A stretch of 64,000 nucleotides of DNA from Nodularia sp. NIES-3585. Lineage in GTDB: Bacteria > Cyanobacteriota > Cyanobacteriia > Cyanobacteriales > Nostocaceae. The first letter of the stretch is position 1. The number at the start of each line of letters is the position of its first letter. The notes under the pieces were generated by a model. That model saw only the letters and a list, made by a program, of their open reading frames with translations. It was not told where the DNA came from and did not search any database. Positions 6,867 to 15,099 of this stretch are shown one piece after another. The stretch lies in the NCBI RefSeq assembly GCF_002218065.1, contig NZ_BDUB01000001.1, forward strand, positions 1,992,711 to 2,056,710. The letters run 5' to 3'. A program made the position numbers and the translations under genes.

Positions 6867-7176
6867 GATTACTTCCATTGCAGAAGCTCAAATTGAGCAA
6901 GCCTATGGCTGGTATCGAGAACGTAATCCAGAATTTGCTGATCGTTGGTTTCGAGCATTGATGAATGCTATTGCTACTCTACAAGAGAACCCCCGACGCT
7001 GTAACTTAGCAGTTGAACACGATATTTTTCCAGAGGAAGTCCGCCAACTTCTGTATGGAAAATCCAAAAACATCTACCGATTGCTGTTTACGATTCGAGA
7101 TACGACAGTTGATATTTTGTACGTGTGCCATAGCGCCCAAGCACCACTGACGCTAGACGACTTAGAGAAACTATAA
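6850..7176 (+). CDS. RelE/ParE-superfamily toxin
   Basis: A 108-residue toxin starting MTFQVEITSIAEAQIEQAY. The family pattern is present: ITSIAEAQIEQAYGWYRERN, WFRALMNAIATLQENPRRC, and the C-terminal beta hairpin VRQLLYGKSKNIYRLLFTIRD followed by VDILYVCHSAQAP. ParE relatives poison gyrase and RelE relatives cut mRNA on the ribosome; the sequence alone does not decide which applies. ATG 6850 is chosen because it lies in the overlap with the antitoxin and matches the toxin N-terminus; a longer open frame starts at 6745 inside the antitoxin gene. Confidence 0.85.
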   Translation: MTFQVEITSIAEAQIEQAYGWYRERNPEFADRWFRALMNAIATLQENPRRCNLAVEHDIFPEEVRQLLYGKSKNIYRLLFTIRDTTVDILYVCHSAQAPLTLDDLEKL

Positions 7177-7177
7177 G

Positions 7178-7987
7178 TTACACTTTTTCTTCTGTAACTA
7201 ATGTTAGACTCAACCATTCGCCTTTATCGTTGTAGCTGCGAACCATGCGTTGGCGGAAGTTAGGCTGAATTAACCAACCAACTTCTAAAAATAAAGGTTG
7301 ACGCAACTGTACCTGTAATGGAGATGTCACAGAAGCACCATCAGGGAGGAGTAATACTTGAACCTGCTTTTGAGGATTTTGATCAAAGTTAATAGTTGAA
7401 CCTTGGATAGTACCAGTGGAAGTAATTGTCCGCTCTCCAAAAGTTAAACTTTGAATTAATCGCCCAGTATCATCTAATTGTAATTTTAAATTGGTAGAGT
7501 AATTATCTGGGGAAGACCAATCAGGATATATCGTTACAGCTTCACCTTGCCATTCTCCCAATAAGTCATCTATTTGTAACGATGGGCGTTCTACTGGTTC
7601 AGTTCCGGCTAAATGTTCGCGAATCAGAGTTATTTTATCTAACTGACCAGTTTTATTAAATATTTGCACCAAGCGTAGGCGGCGATTTTCGTGAATTAAA
7701 CCGAGTTCCGCCCCAAATTCTGTAAAAGGCGCTAACTGAATTGAACCTTGGGAAAAAGCACCATTGGCAAAAAACAGCGTAGTCTTAGCCACAGAACTGT
7801 ATTCTAAAACTAAATCTTCTTGTCCTTGGCGGCTGACAATCTGGCGGATAGTTTGGTTATTATTTAACCCTGACAAAGAAACTACACTTTTAATATCTTC
7901 TAAAAGTTCGCCCTTGGGTGAGAATCGGGTAAATGAACCTTGCCATTCACCGAGATTTTGCAGTAAAGATTCCCACTGAGTTGTCAT
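7178..7987 (-). CDS. DUF3598 family protein (lipocalin-like)
   Basis: A 269-residue protein with two similar beta-barrel-like halves. The first opens WESLLQNLGEWQGSFTRFSP and the second, at about residue 140, opens DDLLGEWQGEAVTIYPDW. The repeated GEWQG motif is typical of DUF3598, a cyanobacterial family related to the calycin-fold CpcS/CpcT-type proteins. The function is unknown; a small-molecule or pigment ligand is plausible but unproven. It is convergent with the ParE-type toxin gene, ending 2 bp from its stop. Confidence 0.8.
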   Translation of the reverse strand: MTTQWESLLQNLGEWQGSFTRFSPKGELLEDIKSVVSLSGLNNNQTIRQIVSRQGQEDLVLEYSSVAKTTLFFANGAFSQGSIQLAPFTEFGAELGLIHENRRLRLVQIFNKTGQLDKITLIREHLAGTEPVERPSLQIDDLLGEWQGEAVTIYPDWSSPDNYSTNLKLQLDDTGRLIQSLTFGERTITSTGTIQGSTINFDQNPQKQVQVLLLPDGASVTSPLQVQLRQPLFLEVGWLIQPNFRQRMVRSYNDKGEWLSLTLVTEEKV

Positions 7988-8012
7988 AAATTAAGTCCTG
8001 ATTGTTGTAATT

Positions 8013-8915
8013 TTAATTCTTCGCAAACCGCCGCACAGCAAACAAGCTGCCCATTAATCCTACCACTGCACCGAAACTTAACAGAATTAAAGGCAATAGT
8101 AAAACCTGTGCGGTACTAAGTTGCAAACCGTTGGTAATAAATTGGATAAAATCTGGTTGATTCGCTAAAGTCCGGCTGATAAACTGTTGGATTAAGGAAA
8201 TGAAACTCCAAGCGATCGCACCGCCAACTAAACCGAAGGTAATTCCCTGTAAAATAAACGGGAGATAAATCCAAGCAGATGTCGCCCCTACCAGTTGCAT
8301 AATTTCAATTTCTCGCCGTCGCGCCATGACAATCAGGCGAATAGTGGTAGTAGTTACCGCGATCGCAGTTAAAGTCAAGATAATTGTAATCGTCAACGTC
8401 ATCCAGTTTAAACCCCGGTGCAACTGGGCAATGCGTTTGACGGCTTCATCTATATACTGCACACTTTCCACACCCCGGATTTTCACCAGTTCGGTGGCTA
8501 AATTTGGCACAACCTCAGAATTACGAGCTTTTACCTTAATCTCATCCACTAGAGGATTATCCCCTAACTGTTGAGTCGCACCATCAATATTGGAAATGCC
8601 TAATTCCTGAACTAACTTCGTCCAAGCTTGTTCTTTCGTAATAGTTTGCATCGCTACTACATCCGACATTTGCGCTACAAGTGGCTCAATGTTGCGGGCT
8701 GGTGTATCTGGATCGAGATAAACTGAAACTTCTAACTGGCTACCGAACTGATTCAGGAGTTTTTCTACTTGCCACGAAGTTTGTAAACTCAAGCCAAACA
8801 AAAATAGTAACACTGTGACGGTACTAATAGCCGCCCAATTCATCCAACCGCCCCGCAGCAAACCGAGGAAAGTTTCTTTGAGCAGATAGTCGAGTTTTGT
8901 CAGAAATTTAAACAC
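8013..8915 (-). CDS. ftsX: FtsX-like permease, cell-division ABC transporter subunit
   Basis: About 300 residues. The N-terminal cytoplasmic segment is followed by TM1 (MNWAAISTVTVLLFLFGLSL), then an extracytoplasmic domain of about 120 residues with the FtsX pattern (LEVSVYLDPDTPARN, WTKLVQELG, NPLVDEIKVK). Three more membrane helices complete the FtsX permease fold. With FtsE it couples ATP hydrolysis to activation of cell-wall hydrolases; no ftsE is adjacent. GTG 8915 gives the usual N-terminus (MFKFLTKLDYLLKETFLGLL) and has ggggtgg just upstream; a TTG at 8927 is the longer alternative. Confidence 0.92.
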   Translation of the reverse strand: MFKFLTKLDYLLKETFLGLLRGGWMNWAAISTVTVLLFLFGLSLQTSWQVEKLLNQFGSQLEVSVYLDPDTPARNIEPLVAQMSDVVAMQTITKEQAWTKLVQELGISNIDGATQQLGDNPLVDEIKVKARNSEVVPNLATELVKIRGVESVQYIDEAVKRIAQLHRGLNWMTLTITIILTLTAIAVTTTTIRLIVMARRREIEIMQLVGATSAWIYLPFILQGITFGLVGGAIAWSFISLIQQFISRTLANQPDFIQFITNGLQLSTAQVLLLPLILLSFGAVVGLMGSLFAVRRFAKN

Positions 8916-9051
8916 ACACCACCCCAAAATTTAAATTGCGTTGATCATCGTTATTTATATTTCAAGTGAATTTTTGCATCTTAACAGGGGGCTATCTCAG
9001 ATTGATAGAATTGAAATAGTAGGAATTTTCACAACTTAGTCATTGATCATC

Positions 9052-9615
9052 ATGCCCTCTGAAATTGCTGTCGAGAAAAAAAAGTTAAAAAATCCGCCCT
9101 TGACACTTCACTATCTAGGCGATCGCGTGCTGCGTCAAGATGCAAAACGGATTGCGAAAGTAGACGATGAAATTCGTCAACTGGTACGGGAAATGCTGCA
9201 AACTATGTACAGTAGCGATGGCATTGGTTTGGCTGCACCTCAAGTGGGAATTCATAAACAACTGATTGTCATTGATTGCGAACCAGATAACCCAGACCAT
9301 CCGCCACTGGTATTGATTAACCCCACCATTAAACAGATGAGCAGGGAAGTCTGCGTTGCCCAAGAAGGCTGTTTAAGCATTCCTAATGTTTATTTAGACG
9401 TAAAGCGTCCCGAATCCGTAGAAATTGCCTATAAAGATGAATACGGCCGTCCCAAAACCCTCAAAGCTAACGATTTACTTGCACGCTGCATTCAGCATGA
9501 AATGGATCACCTCAAAGGCGTGGTATTTGTAGATCGTGTGGATAATTCCTTGACTTTGGCTCAGGAGTTATCTAAGAATGGCTTCTCGTATCAAGCCGTG
9601 AAACCAGTAGCATAG
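9052..9615 (+). CDS. def: Peptide deformylase
   Basis: A 187-residue metalloenzyme that removes the N-formyl group from nascent proteins. All three motifs are present: GIGLAAPQVG (residues 57-66), EGCLSIP with the metal-binding Cys, and QHEMDH with two metal-binding His and the catalytic Glu. ATG 9052 is taken as start; a TTG at 9043 would add three residues. The gene is divergent from ftsX and followed closely by a small membrane protein gene. Confidence 0.96.
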   Translation: MPSEIAVEKKKLKNPPLTLHYLGDRVLRQDAKRIAKVDDEIRQLVREMLQTMYSSDGIGLAAPQVGIHKQLIVIDCEPDNPDHPPLVLINPTIKQMSREVCVAQEGCLSIPNVYLDVKRPESVEIAYKDEYGRPKTLKANDLLARCIQHEMDHLKGVVFVDRVDNSLTLAQELSKNGFSYQAVKPVA

Positions 9616-9625
9616 GGGACATCAA

Positions 9626-9829
9626 GTGTATTTAACTCCAAAAAGCGGTTTATTTCTCGGTGGTTCTTGCGTAACAGCGATCGCCGCCGTCGGTTCCGTG
9701 TTTGAACTTAGTTCTGGACAACCAGATTTCGGCGTTCAGGTGACTGCAATTATCCTCGGATTGAGCATTCCCCTCACAGGATTATTTTTCTTTGCCGCAG
9801 TCAGGGATGCACGGGCTAACATTAAGTAA
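9626..9829 (+). CDS. Small two-helix membrane protein, unknown function
   Basis: A 67-residue protein starting with GTG 9626. Two hydrophobic segments (GLFLGGSCVTAIAAVGSVFEL and VTAIILGLSIPLTGLFFFAAV) flank a short polar loop, and the C-terminus is charged (RDARANIK). It starts 11 nt after def and probably shares its transcript. I do not recognise a named family. Confidence 0.6.
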   Translation: MYLTPKSGLFLGGSCVTAIAAVGSVFELSSGQPDFGVQVTAIILGLSIPLTGLFFFAAVRDARANIK

Positions 9830-9864
9830 GCATCAGGTACATAAAAAGGTCGAGGGATGAAGGA

Positions 9865-9899
9865 AAAGGCAAAATTCATCCTTCCGCCTTTTATTTTTT
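9865..9899 (+). terminator. Possible terminator after def and the small membrane protein
   Basis: aaaggc and gccttt can pair, followed by a T-rich run (ttttattttttt type). A competing stem, ggatgaa/ttcatcc (9855-9881), overlaps it. The stem is short, so this is a modest call. Confidence 0.4.
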
Positions 9900-10024
9900 A
9901 CCTTTAGGTAGCCAAGAGAACAGCAGCCTTGAAACCCTTTAGTCTGGGGAGTTCCAAATCCCCCCTGCACCCTGCACCCTGCTCCCCTGCCTCTTGGGTG
10001 AGCGATCGCTTCTAAAATAAAAGA

Positions 10025-10822
10025 ATGCTGTCAGAAACAAATCAACTATTACGCCTATCACAGGGACATCTCAACTTACTAGAAGCGTGTCCGCGTAAAT
10101 TCCAACACACCTACTTAGATCAACTCAACTCCCCCTTAAATCCCGAACACGAAGAACATCAGACTTTGGGTAGCCAGTTTCACCTGCTAATGCAGCAGCG
10201 AGAAATGGGTTTACCAATTGGTAGTTTCCTGGAAGCGGATACTCAACTACAAAACTGGATGTCAGGTTTCACCAATGCAGCCCCAGAGATTCTAACGCCA
10301 ACCGACTCCCAAACTTTCCGTGAAAGCGAACATTACCGCATCCTGCAAGTTCAAGACTATTTGCTGACGGTTGTTTATGATTTATTCATAGCAGATAGCC
10401 AGCAAGCCCAAATTCTTGACTGGAAAACTTACCCTAAACCCCAAAATAAACGCAAATTAGAACAGAATTGGCAAACACGTCTTTACTTGTATGTATTAGC
10501 TGAAACTAGCGCCTATTTGCCCAAAAATATTTCTATGACTTACTGGTTTGTCCAATCTGAAGGTAAACCGCAAAGTATTACATTTAATTACAATTTGACC
10601 CAGCATCAGCAGACAGAAAAGGAACTTAATCAACTGTTGAATAAATTAACCAATTGGTTAGAAGATTACCAAAGAAATCAACTATTTCCCCAAGTGCCGG
10701 AAAATAGTAAAACTTGTAATTATTGTCATTTTGCGGCACATTGCGCTCGCACACAAGCCAGCGAAGAATATCAGCAGAATTATTTACCAAATCTTGCCAA
10801 TATTCCAGAAGTATCCCTTTGA
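10025..10822 (+). CDS. RecB/Cas4-like PD-(D/E)XK nuclease with cysteine cluster
   Basis: A 265-residue protein. The nuclease core shows ILDWKTYPKP (the D-X-K of PD-(D/E)XK) and a downstream QTRLYLYVLAE helix with the conserved Q...Y. A Cys at residue 22 (LEACPRKF) and three at the C-terminus (C231, C234, C240 in CNYCHFAAHC) match the split Fe-S cluster arrangement of AddB, Cas4 and the RecB-like family. It is likely a single-gene DNA exonuclease used in repair. No cas genes or repeats are nearby, so it is not called cas4. Confidence 0.85.
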   Translation: MLSETNQLLRLSQGHLNLLEACPRKFQHTYLDQLNSPLNPEHEEHQTLGSQFHLLMQQREMGLPIGSFLEADTQLQNWMSGFTNAAPEILTPTDSQTFRESEHYRILQVQDYLLTVVYDLFIADSQQAQILDWKTYPKPQNKRKLEQNWQTRLYLYVLAETSAYLPKNISMTYWFVQSEGKPQSITFNYNLTQHQQTEKELNQLLNKLTNWLEDYQRNQLFPQVPENSKTCNYCHFAAHCARTQASEEYQQNYLPNLANIPEVSL

Positions 10823-10838
10823 ATTCTAGGGAAATTAT

Positions 10839-11468
10839 ATGAAAAGCTTTGATGAAACTGATTTGATTTATGTTCGCGAATTAGGGATAGATGATATTTC
10901 ACCCGTTTACCACTTGGGAGAACAGTTATTTACTAGTGATTTATATCCTTACTTATATCGTACCTGGGACGAATGGGAAGTGATTGGACTGTATAATACA
11001 GATCCAGAATATTGTCTAGTTGCGGAAACAGATGGAGAATTAGCCGGATTTATTTTAGGAACCATCATCACCAAAGCATCCTGGACTTATGGTTACATAT
11101 TGTGGCTAGCTGTGAATCCGAAATTTCAGCGCCGGGGAGTAGCAGATAAGTTAGTTGATAAAGCGATCGCGCGGATGATTGAAGACGGGGCGCGATTCAT
11201 GCTAGTCGATACAGATCCCACGAATAATCCAGCCGTCAAATTTTTTAACCGCAAAGGGTTTGGAAATATCCGCCAGCACATTTTCTTGTCGATGAATTTA
11301 AGCAAGCATGAACATTATGGCAGACTAATTGATTACGAACATCAAAAAGCCGAAAGAGCCGGTTACAGGCGAACCCGTCCAGCAATTCGCACCCGTAAAT
11401 CTGAAGGAGTTGCTAACGAAATAATTCTCAATCCCCTAGTAAATGAAACTCAGATAAATGATGAATAA
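10839..11468 (+). CDS. GNAT-family N-acetyltransferase
   Basis: A 209-residue protein. The acetyl-CoA-binding motif A is WLAVNPKFQRRGVADKLVDK (with the Q/R-x-x-G-x-A pattern RRGVA), and the C-terminal motif is PAVKFFNRKGFGNIRQHIF. About 50 residues after the fold are basic (ERAGYRRTRPAIRTRKSEG), an unusual extension. It resembles the RimI-like branch, but the substrate cannot be read from sequence. It lies 16 nt after the nuclease gene on the same strand, so the two may be co-transcribed. Confidence 0.85.
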   Translation: MKSFDETDLIYVRELGIDDISPVYHLGEQLFTSDLYPYLYRTWDEWEVIGLYNTDPEYCLVAETDGELAGFILGTIITKASWTYGYILWLAVNPKFQRRGVADKLVDKAIARMIEDGARFMLVDTDPTNNPAVKFFNRKGFGNIRQHIFLSMNLSKHEHYGRLIDYEHQKAERAGYRRTRPAIRTRKSEGVANEIILNPLVNETQINDE

Positions 11469-11668
11469 ATAGTAAATACCAACTATAAAAATGGCAAAAA
11501 ATAATTAACACCAGATGAAAAAAGATGAAGAAAATCCTTTGTAGAACTGCACAAATTGGCCTACCTTCTTTCCTTCCTTCTTTGTGTACTTTGCGCCCTT
11601 TGCGGTTCGTTATTATTTATTTCAATGATTTCAGGTAATTTCGCATAATTTAATCATTAAAAAACTCC

Positions 11669-14014
11669 ATGAAATGGATTATAGCAACACCCGAAAAACC
11701 ACCAGACTGGTTCATTGAAATAGTCAAAAAGCATACACCAGCATCAAGCGGATTGTATGCAGCGCAATTATTATGGCAAAGGGGAATTAAAAACGAACAA
11801 CAATTAGCAGCCTTTACCAACTATAAAAATTATCAACCAGCCAGCCCCTTTGAGTTTGGCGATGAAATGCAGTTAGCTATAGAAGGACTGCAACAAGCAC
11901 GAAATAACAATGATAAAATCGCCATTTGGGGAGACTTTGACGCTGATGGAATTACCGCCACGGCTGTTTTATGGGATGGTTTAGGACAGTTTTTCCAGCA
12001 AAATTCCCAGTTAACTTACTACATCCCCAATCGCCTCAAAGAATCCCACGGACTCAATTATCCAGGAATTGATAATTTACAAAAACAAGGTTGTAAATTA
12101 ATAGTAACTTGCGACACAGGCAGCACAAATATTAATGAAATTACTTATGCCCAACAGTTAGGTATAGATGTCATAGTTACAGACCACCATACCTTACCTG
12201 AACAACGCCCACCAGTTACAGCAATTATTAATCCCCGTTATTTACCCAGTGAACATCAGTTATTTCATCTTTCTGGAGTTGCGGTAGCTTTTAAATTAAT
12301 TGAAGCCCTTTATTTAACCTTACCGAATGTTCCTCAAAATCCCTTAGCAGATTTATTAGATTTAGTCGCAGTGGGATTAATTGCCGACTTGGTGCAGCTA
12401 AGTGGAGATTGTAGATACTTAGCGCAATTAGGTATTCAAAGACTGCAAGCAGACTTTCAGCAGCCAGCCACAGCACGACGACGGCCAGGGATAGGGCGAT
12501 TATTAGAATTATGCCAGAAAAATGGCGATCGCCCCACAGATATTTCCTTTGGTTTAGGGCCACGGATTAACGCCGTCAGTCGCATTCAAGGCGATGCTAG
12601 TTTCTGTGTAGAGCTATTAACTAGCCGGGATACGAAGCATTGTTATCAACTAGCCGAAGTGACAGAACTTGCCAACACCCGCCGCAAGTCTTTACAAAAA
12701 GATGTCCAAGTCCAAGTAGCGCAAAAACTCTCCGGGCTAGACTTATCAACCACCAGTGTTATTGTCTTAGAAGATCCCCAATGGCCAGGGGGAGTATTGG
12801 GTTTAGTCGCTGGACAAATAGCCCAAGAAACAGGTCGTCCCACTATTTTATTGAGTACAGAAGGACGAACACAAGGTACTACCCCTACTGCCTACTCCCC
12901 ACTCCCTACTCCCCTCTTAGCCCGTGGTTCTGCCCGTTCTGTCAATTCGGTGGATTTATACCAATTAGTCAAACAGCAAGAACATCTTTTACATAGCTTT
13001 GGCGGACATCCCTTTGCAGCCGGTTTAAGTTTATTACCGGAGAATGTGCCGTTATTTACAGAGGCGATTAATCAGCAGTTACGGCAATCTTTAGGTGGAA
13101 CAACTCTCACGCCCACTGTGCAAGCAGATTTGACAGTCACCGTTGCCGATTTAGGCAAAGAATTATTTTTGGAACTCAAACTTTTGGAACCTTGCGGGAT
13201 GGGAAACCCTGTGCCAAAACTGCTAATTCAAAACTGCTGGTTTGAGAATTCTTGGCATCGGAATCAGCAGGATTGGAAAGGCAAAAAGGTGCAGTACATT
13301 AAAACCGATTTTGATATTCGGGATGATTCTACTAAAAGCGCTTTTCCTGGGATTTGGTGGGGACACTACAAAGATGAATTACCTCTAGGTAGGTGTGATT
13401 GCATCGCTGAAATAGATTATAATACTTTTAAAAAACGCTATGAAATTAGATTAATTGCTGTTCGTGCTGTGGGTAATTCGGAGGTGATGAATCAAGTCTC
13501 TACTCAGATTATATTAGATTGGCGAAATCAAGAATATTCAGGACTGATTAATCAGCATTCGGCAGTTTTAATGGCAGATTGTCCGACGAACTGGGATGAT
13601 TTACGAGCATGGTTAAGGCGATGTCTCTATAATAATCAACAATTAGCGATCGCGTGGTCAAAACCCAACCATCAACCACCCCAGCAAATTTGGCTAACTT
13701 TGGTGGGTATTGCTAAATATCTGAGTCGCACAAATCAACGAGTCACCCGCGTGCAACTTTTAGAAAAACTCGGCATCCGTGACCAGACGTTATTTTGGGG
13801 ACTTCAAGCTTTAAAATATTTGGGGTTCACAGTCACAAGACAAGACCGGGAATTACAAATTAGTTGGAATCCCAGCACCAACTCAGACAAAATTAGCGAT
13901 GCAGCTGTAGAGAAATTTTTAGCCGCCATCAGCGAAGAACAATTCCAGCAAAATTATTTTACCGAAGTTTCACTCTCGACAATTATGGCGATCGCTAATA
14001 AACCTGCATTTTAA
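11669..14014 (+). CDS. recJ: Single-stranded-DNA-specific exonuclease RecJ
   Basis: A 781-residue 5'-3' exonuclease. DHH phosphoesterase motifs are IAIWGDFDADGITA (about residue 85), VTCDTGS, and VIVTDHHTLPE. The DHHA1 region contains LHSFGGHPFAAGLSL (the family's GGH motif). An OB-fold and a cyanobacterial C-terminal extension of about 150 residues follow. Around residues 400-416 there is an unusual stretch (TQGTTPTAYSPLPTPLL) encoded by a copy of an intergenic-type repeat. It lies just before the conserved ARGSARSVNSVDL, in a surface loop between the DHH and DHHA1 parts. The reading frame is intact, so activity is probably kept. Confidence 0.95.
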   Translation: MKWIIATPEKPPDWFIEIVKKHTPASSGLYAAQLLWQRGIKNEQQLAAFTNYKNYQPASPFEFGDEMQLAIEGLQQARNNNDKIAIWGDFDADGITATAVLWDGLGQFFQQNSQLTYYIPNRLKESHGLNYPGIDNLQKQGCKLIVTCDTGSTNINEITYAQQLGIDVIVTDHHTLPEQRPPVTAIINPRYLPSEHQLFHLSGVAVAFKLIEALYLTLPNVPQNPLADLLDLVAVGLIADLVQLSGDCRYLAQLGIQRLQADFQQPATARRRPGIGRLLELCQKNGDRPTDISFGLGPRINAVSRIQGDASFCVELLTSRDTKHCYQLAEVTELANTRRKSLQKDVQVQVAQKLSGLDLSTTSVIVLEDPQWPGGVLGLVAGQIAQETGRPTILLSTEGRTQGTTPTAYSPLPTPLLARGSARSVNSVDLYQLVKQQEHLLHSFGGHPFAAGLSLLPENVPLFTEAINQQLRQSLGGTTLTPTVQADLTVTVADLGKELFLELKLLEPCGMGNPVPKLLIQNCWFENSWHRNQQDWKGKKVQYIKTDFDIRDDSTKSAFPGIWWGHYKDELPLGRCDCIAEIDYNTFKKRYEIRLIAVRAVGNSEVMNQVSTQIILDWRNQEYSGLINQHSAVLMADCPTNWDDLRAWLRRCLYNNQQLAIAWSKPNHQPPQQIWLTLVGIAKYLSRTNQRVTRVQLLEKLGIRDQTLFWGLQALKYLGFTVTRQDRELQISWNPSTNSDKISDAAVEKFLAAISEEQFQQNYFTEVSLSTIMAIANKPAF
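12891..12913 (+). repeat. Intergenic-type 23-bp repeat inside recJ
   Basis: This C/T-rich sequence, with core ctactccccactccctactc, is identical over 23 bp to 38780-38802. The latter is in a non-coding gap after the PH-domain gene. Here it is translated in frame as part of the recJ loop. Confidence 0.8.
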
Positions 14015-14041
14015 AGCTACTCAATTATCAAGACCGTTTCC

Positions 14042-14767
14042 TCAGAGAAATCCCTTATTCCCTGCTCCCTTTTCTCTGATACCCCCCTGGTGTTCACACT
14101 GAAAACCCCGGCTTTGCCAAGCTTGCATATCTACCTCAGCCAGCCTTGTAACATTTGAGCATTTTGGCTGGATAATGTGACTAAATACTGCCCAAAATAA
14201 GCTGCGGGTGATATCTAGCCCAGTTTTTAACCCAAATTCATCATTACCCGGAACACCCTGCTCTTCAACGATATCTGGCTCCACCCAAATGCCATGAGCG
14301 CCTAAGATAATCTGTGCCATCCATTTAGCTCTAGGTAAGTGAGTTCCTGAAGTAACCAGTTTCACCTTATGTACTCCCCAACCTCGCAAAATCGGTATCC
14401 CATAATAAAAATTATCAAAAGTTGAATTCGCGCAATTTTCCAACCAAACGTTTTTTAACTCTGCGGCTTCCCTCTGGAAAATTAGCCATATACAGGGTGG
14501 TTGGGAACCGCTAGAAATTAAAACTGGAATTTGGGGATATTTTTGTGTGATTTGGGTAACATAAATTTCTCGGCGAATACTGCCACCCAGCACAAAAAAG
14601 GCATCTACTGGCCCAGAGGAAGCCCAAACTAGAGTTATAGTAGTAAAAATTAGCCAAGCACCAAAGATCAGACATAAACCATAAGCTATTTTTTGTAGCC
14701 ATTGGCACTGTTTTCGGAATTTCCTGAAGGCAGAACTTAACGAAGTTTTTGTAAATTTATGTCTCAT
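14042..14767 (-). CDS. YdcF/DUF218-family membrane-anchored protein
   Basis: About 241 residues. One N-terminal membrane helix (IAYGLCLIFGAWLIFTTITL) is followed by the DUF218 domain: DAFFVLGGSIRRE, VLISSGSQPPCIWLIF, NSTFDNFYYG and VKLVTSGTHLPRAKWMAQII. The family's GG(S/G)xR and TSxxHxPRA motifs are present. DUF218 proteins include SanA and ElyC, linked to envelope integrity, but the reaction is unknown. ATG 14767 is preferred to the TTG at 14782. It is divergent from the Ctp protease gene. Confidence 0.85.
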   Translation of the reverse strand: MRHKFTKTSLSSAFRKFRKQCQWLQKIAYGLCLIFGAWLIFTTITLVWASSGPVDAFFVLGGSIRREIYVTQITQKYPQIPVLISSGSQPPCIWLIFQREAAELKNVWLENCANSTFDNFYYGIPILRGWGVHKVKLVTSGTHLPRAKWMAQIILGAHGIWVEPDIVEEQGVPGNDEFGLKTGLDITRSLFWAVFSHIIQPKCSNVTRLAEVDMQAWQSRGFQCEHQGGIREKGAGNKGFL

Positions 14768-14893
14768 GATATAGGTAATCAAAGCTTGATTAAATAATGT
14801 CCAAAAGACCTATAATTAACTCAGCGGAGTGCTATCTTATAAAGATAATATAGGGTGTAAAGCTGATATCGATAAAACTGTCATAGTAAAGTC

Positions 14894-14909
14894 ACAGTAA
14901 CGTTACTGT
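14894..14909. promoter_or_regulatory. 16-bp perfect palindrome upstream of the Ctp protease gene
   Basis: ACAGTAACGTTACTGT is a perfect inverted repeat in the divergent promoter region between the YdcF gene and the ctp gene. It is followed by related half-sites (gtaacttcacagtgt). It looks like an operator for a dimeric regulator, but no specific regulator is recognised. Confidence 0.45.
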
Positions 14910-15099
14910 AACTTCACAGTGTCGTATTAGACTACTAAAAAATCTAATAGTTAGAGAAATATTGCTAATAAAGTATCAAACAATTCTCAGGAGAAAATAA
15001 TGCGGGGAACATAAGCGAACGTTAAGTATAAAAACTGAAAATTTCCCAAATGCCTGATTGCTAAACTGTCAACAACACAACTATATTCCACTGATATAC

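Noticed and set aside
10025-10822. Considered cas4 because of the nuclease/cysteine arrangement
   Set aside because: No CRISPR array or cas genes in the window, so a general RecB-like repair nuclease is the safer call.
12291-12563. 90-codon minus frame inside recJ
   Set aside because: Antisense shadow of a well-supported gene, with no ribosome-binding site.
12640-12996. 118-codon plus frame inside recJ
   Set aside because: Shadow frame of recJ; its repetitive end comes from the intergenic-type repeat.
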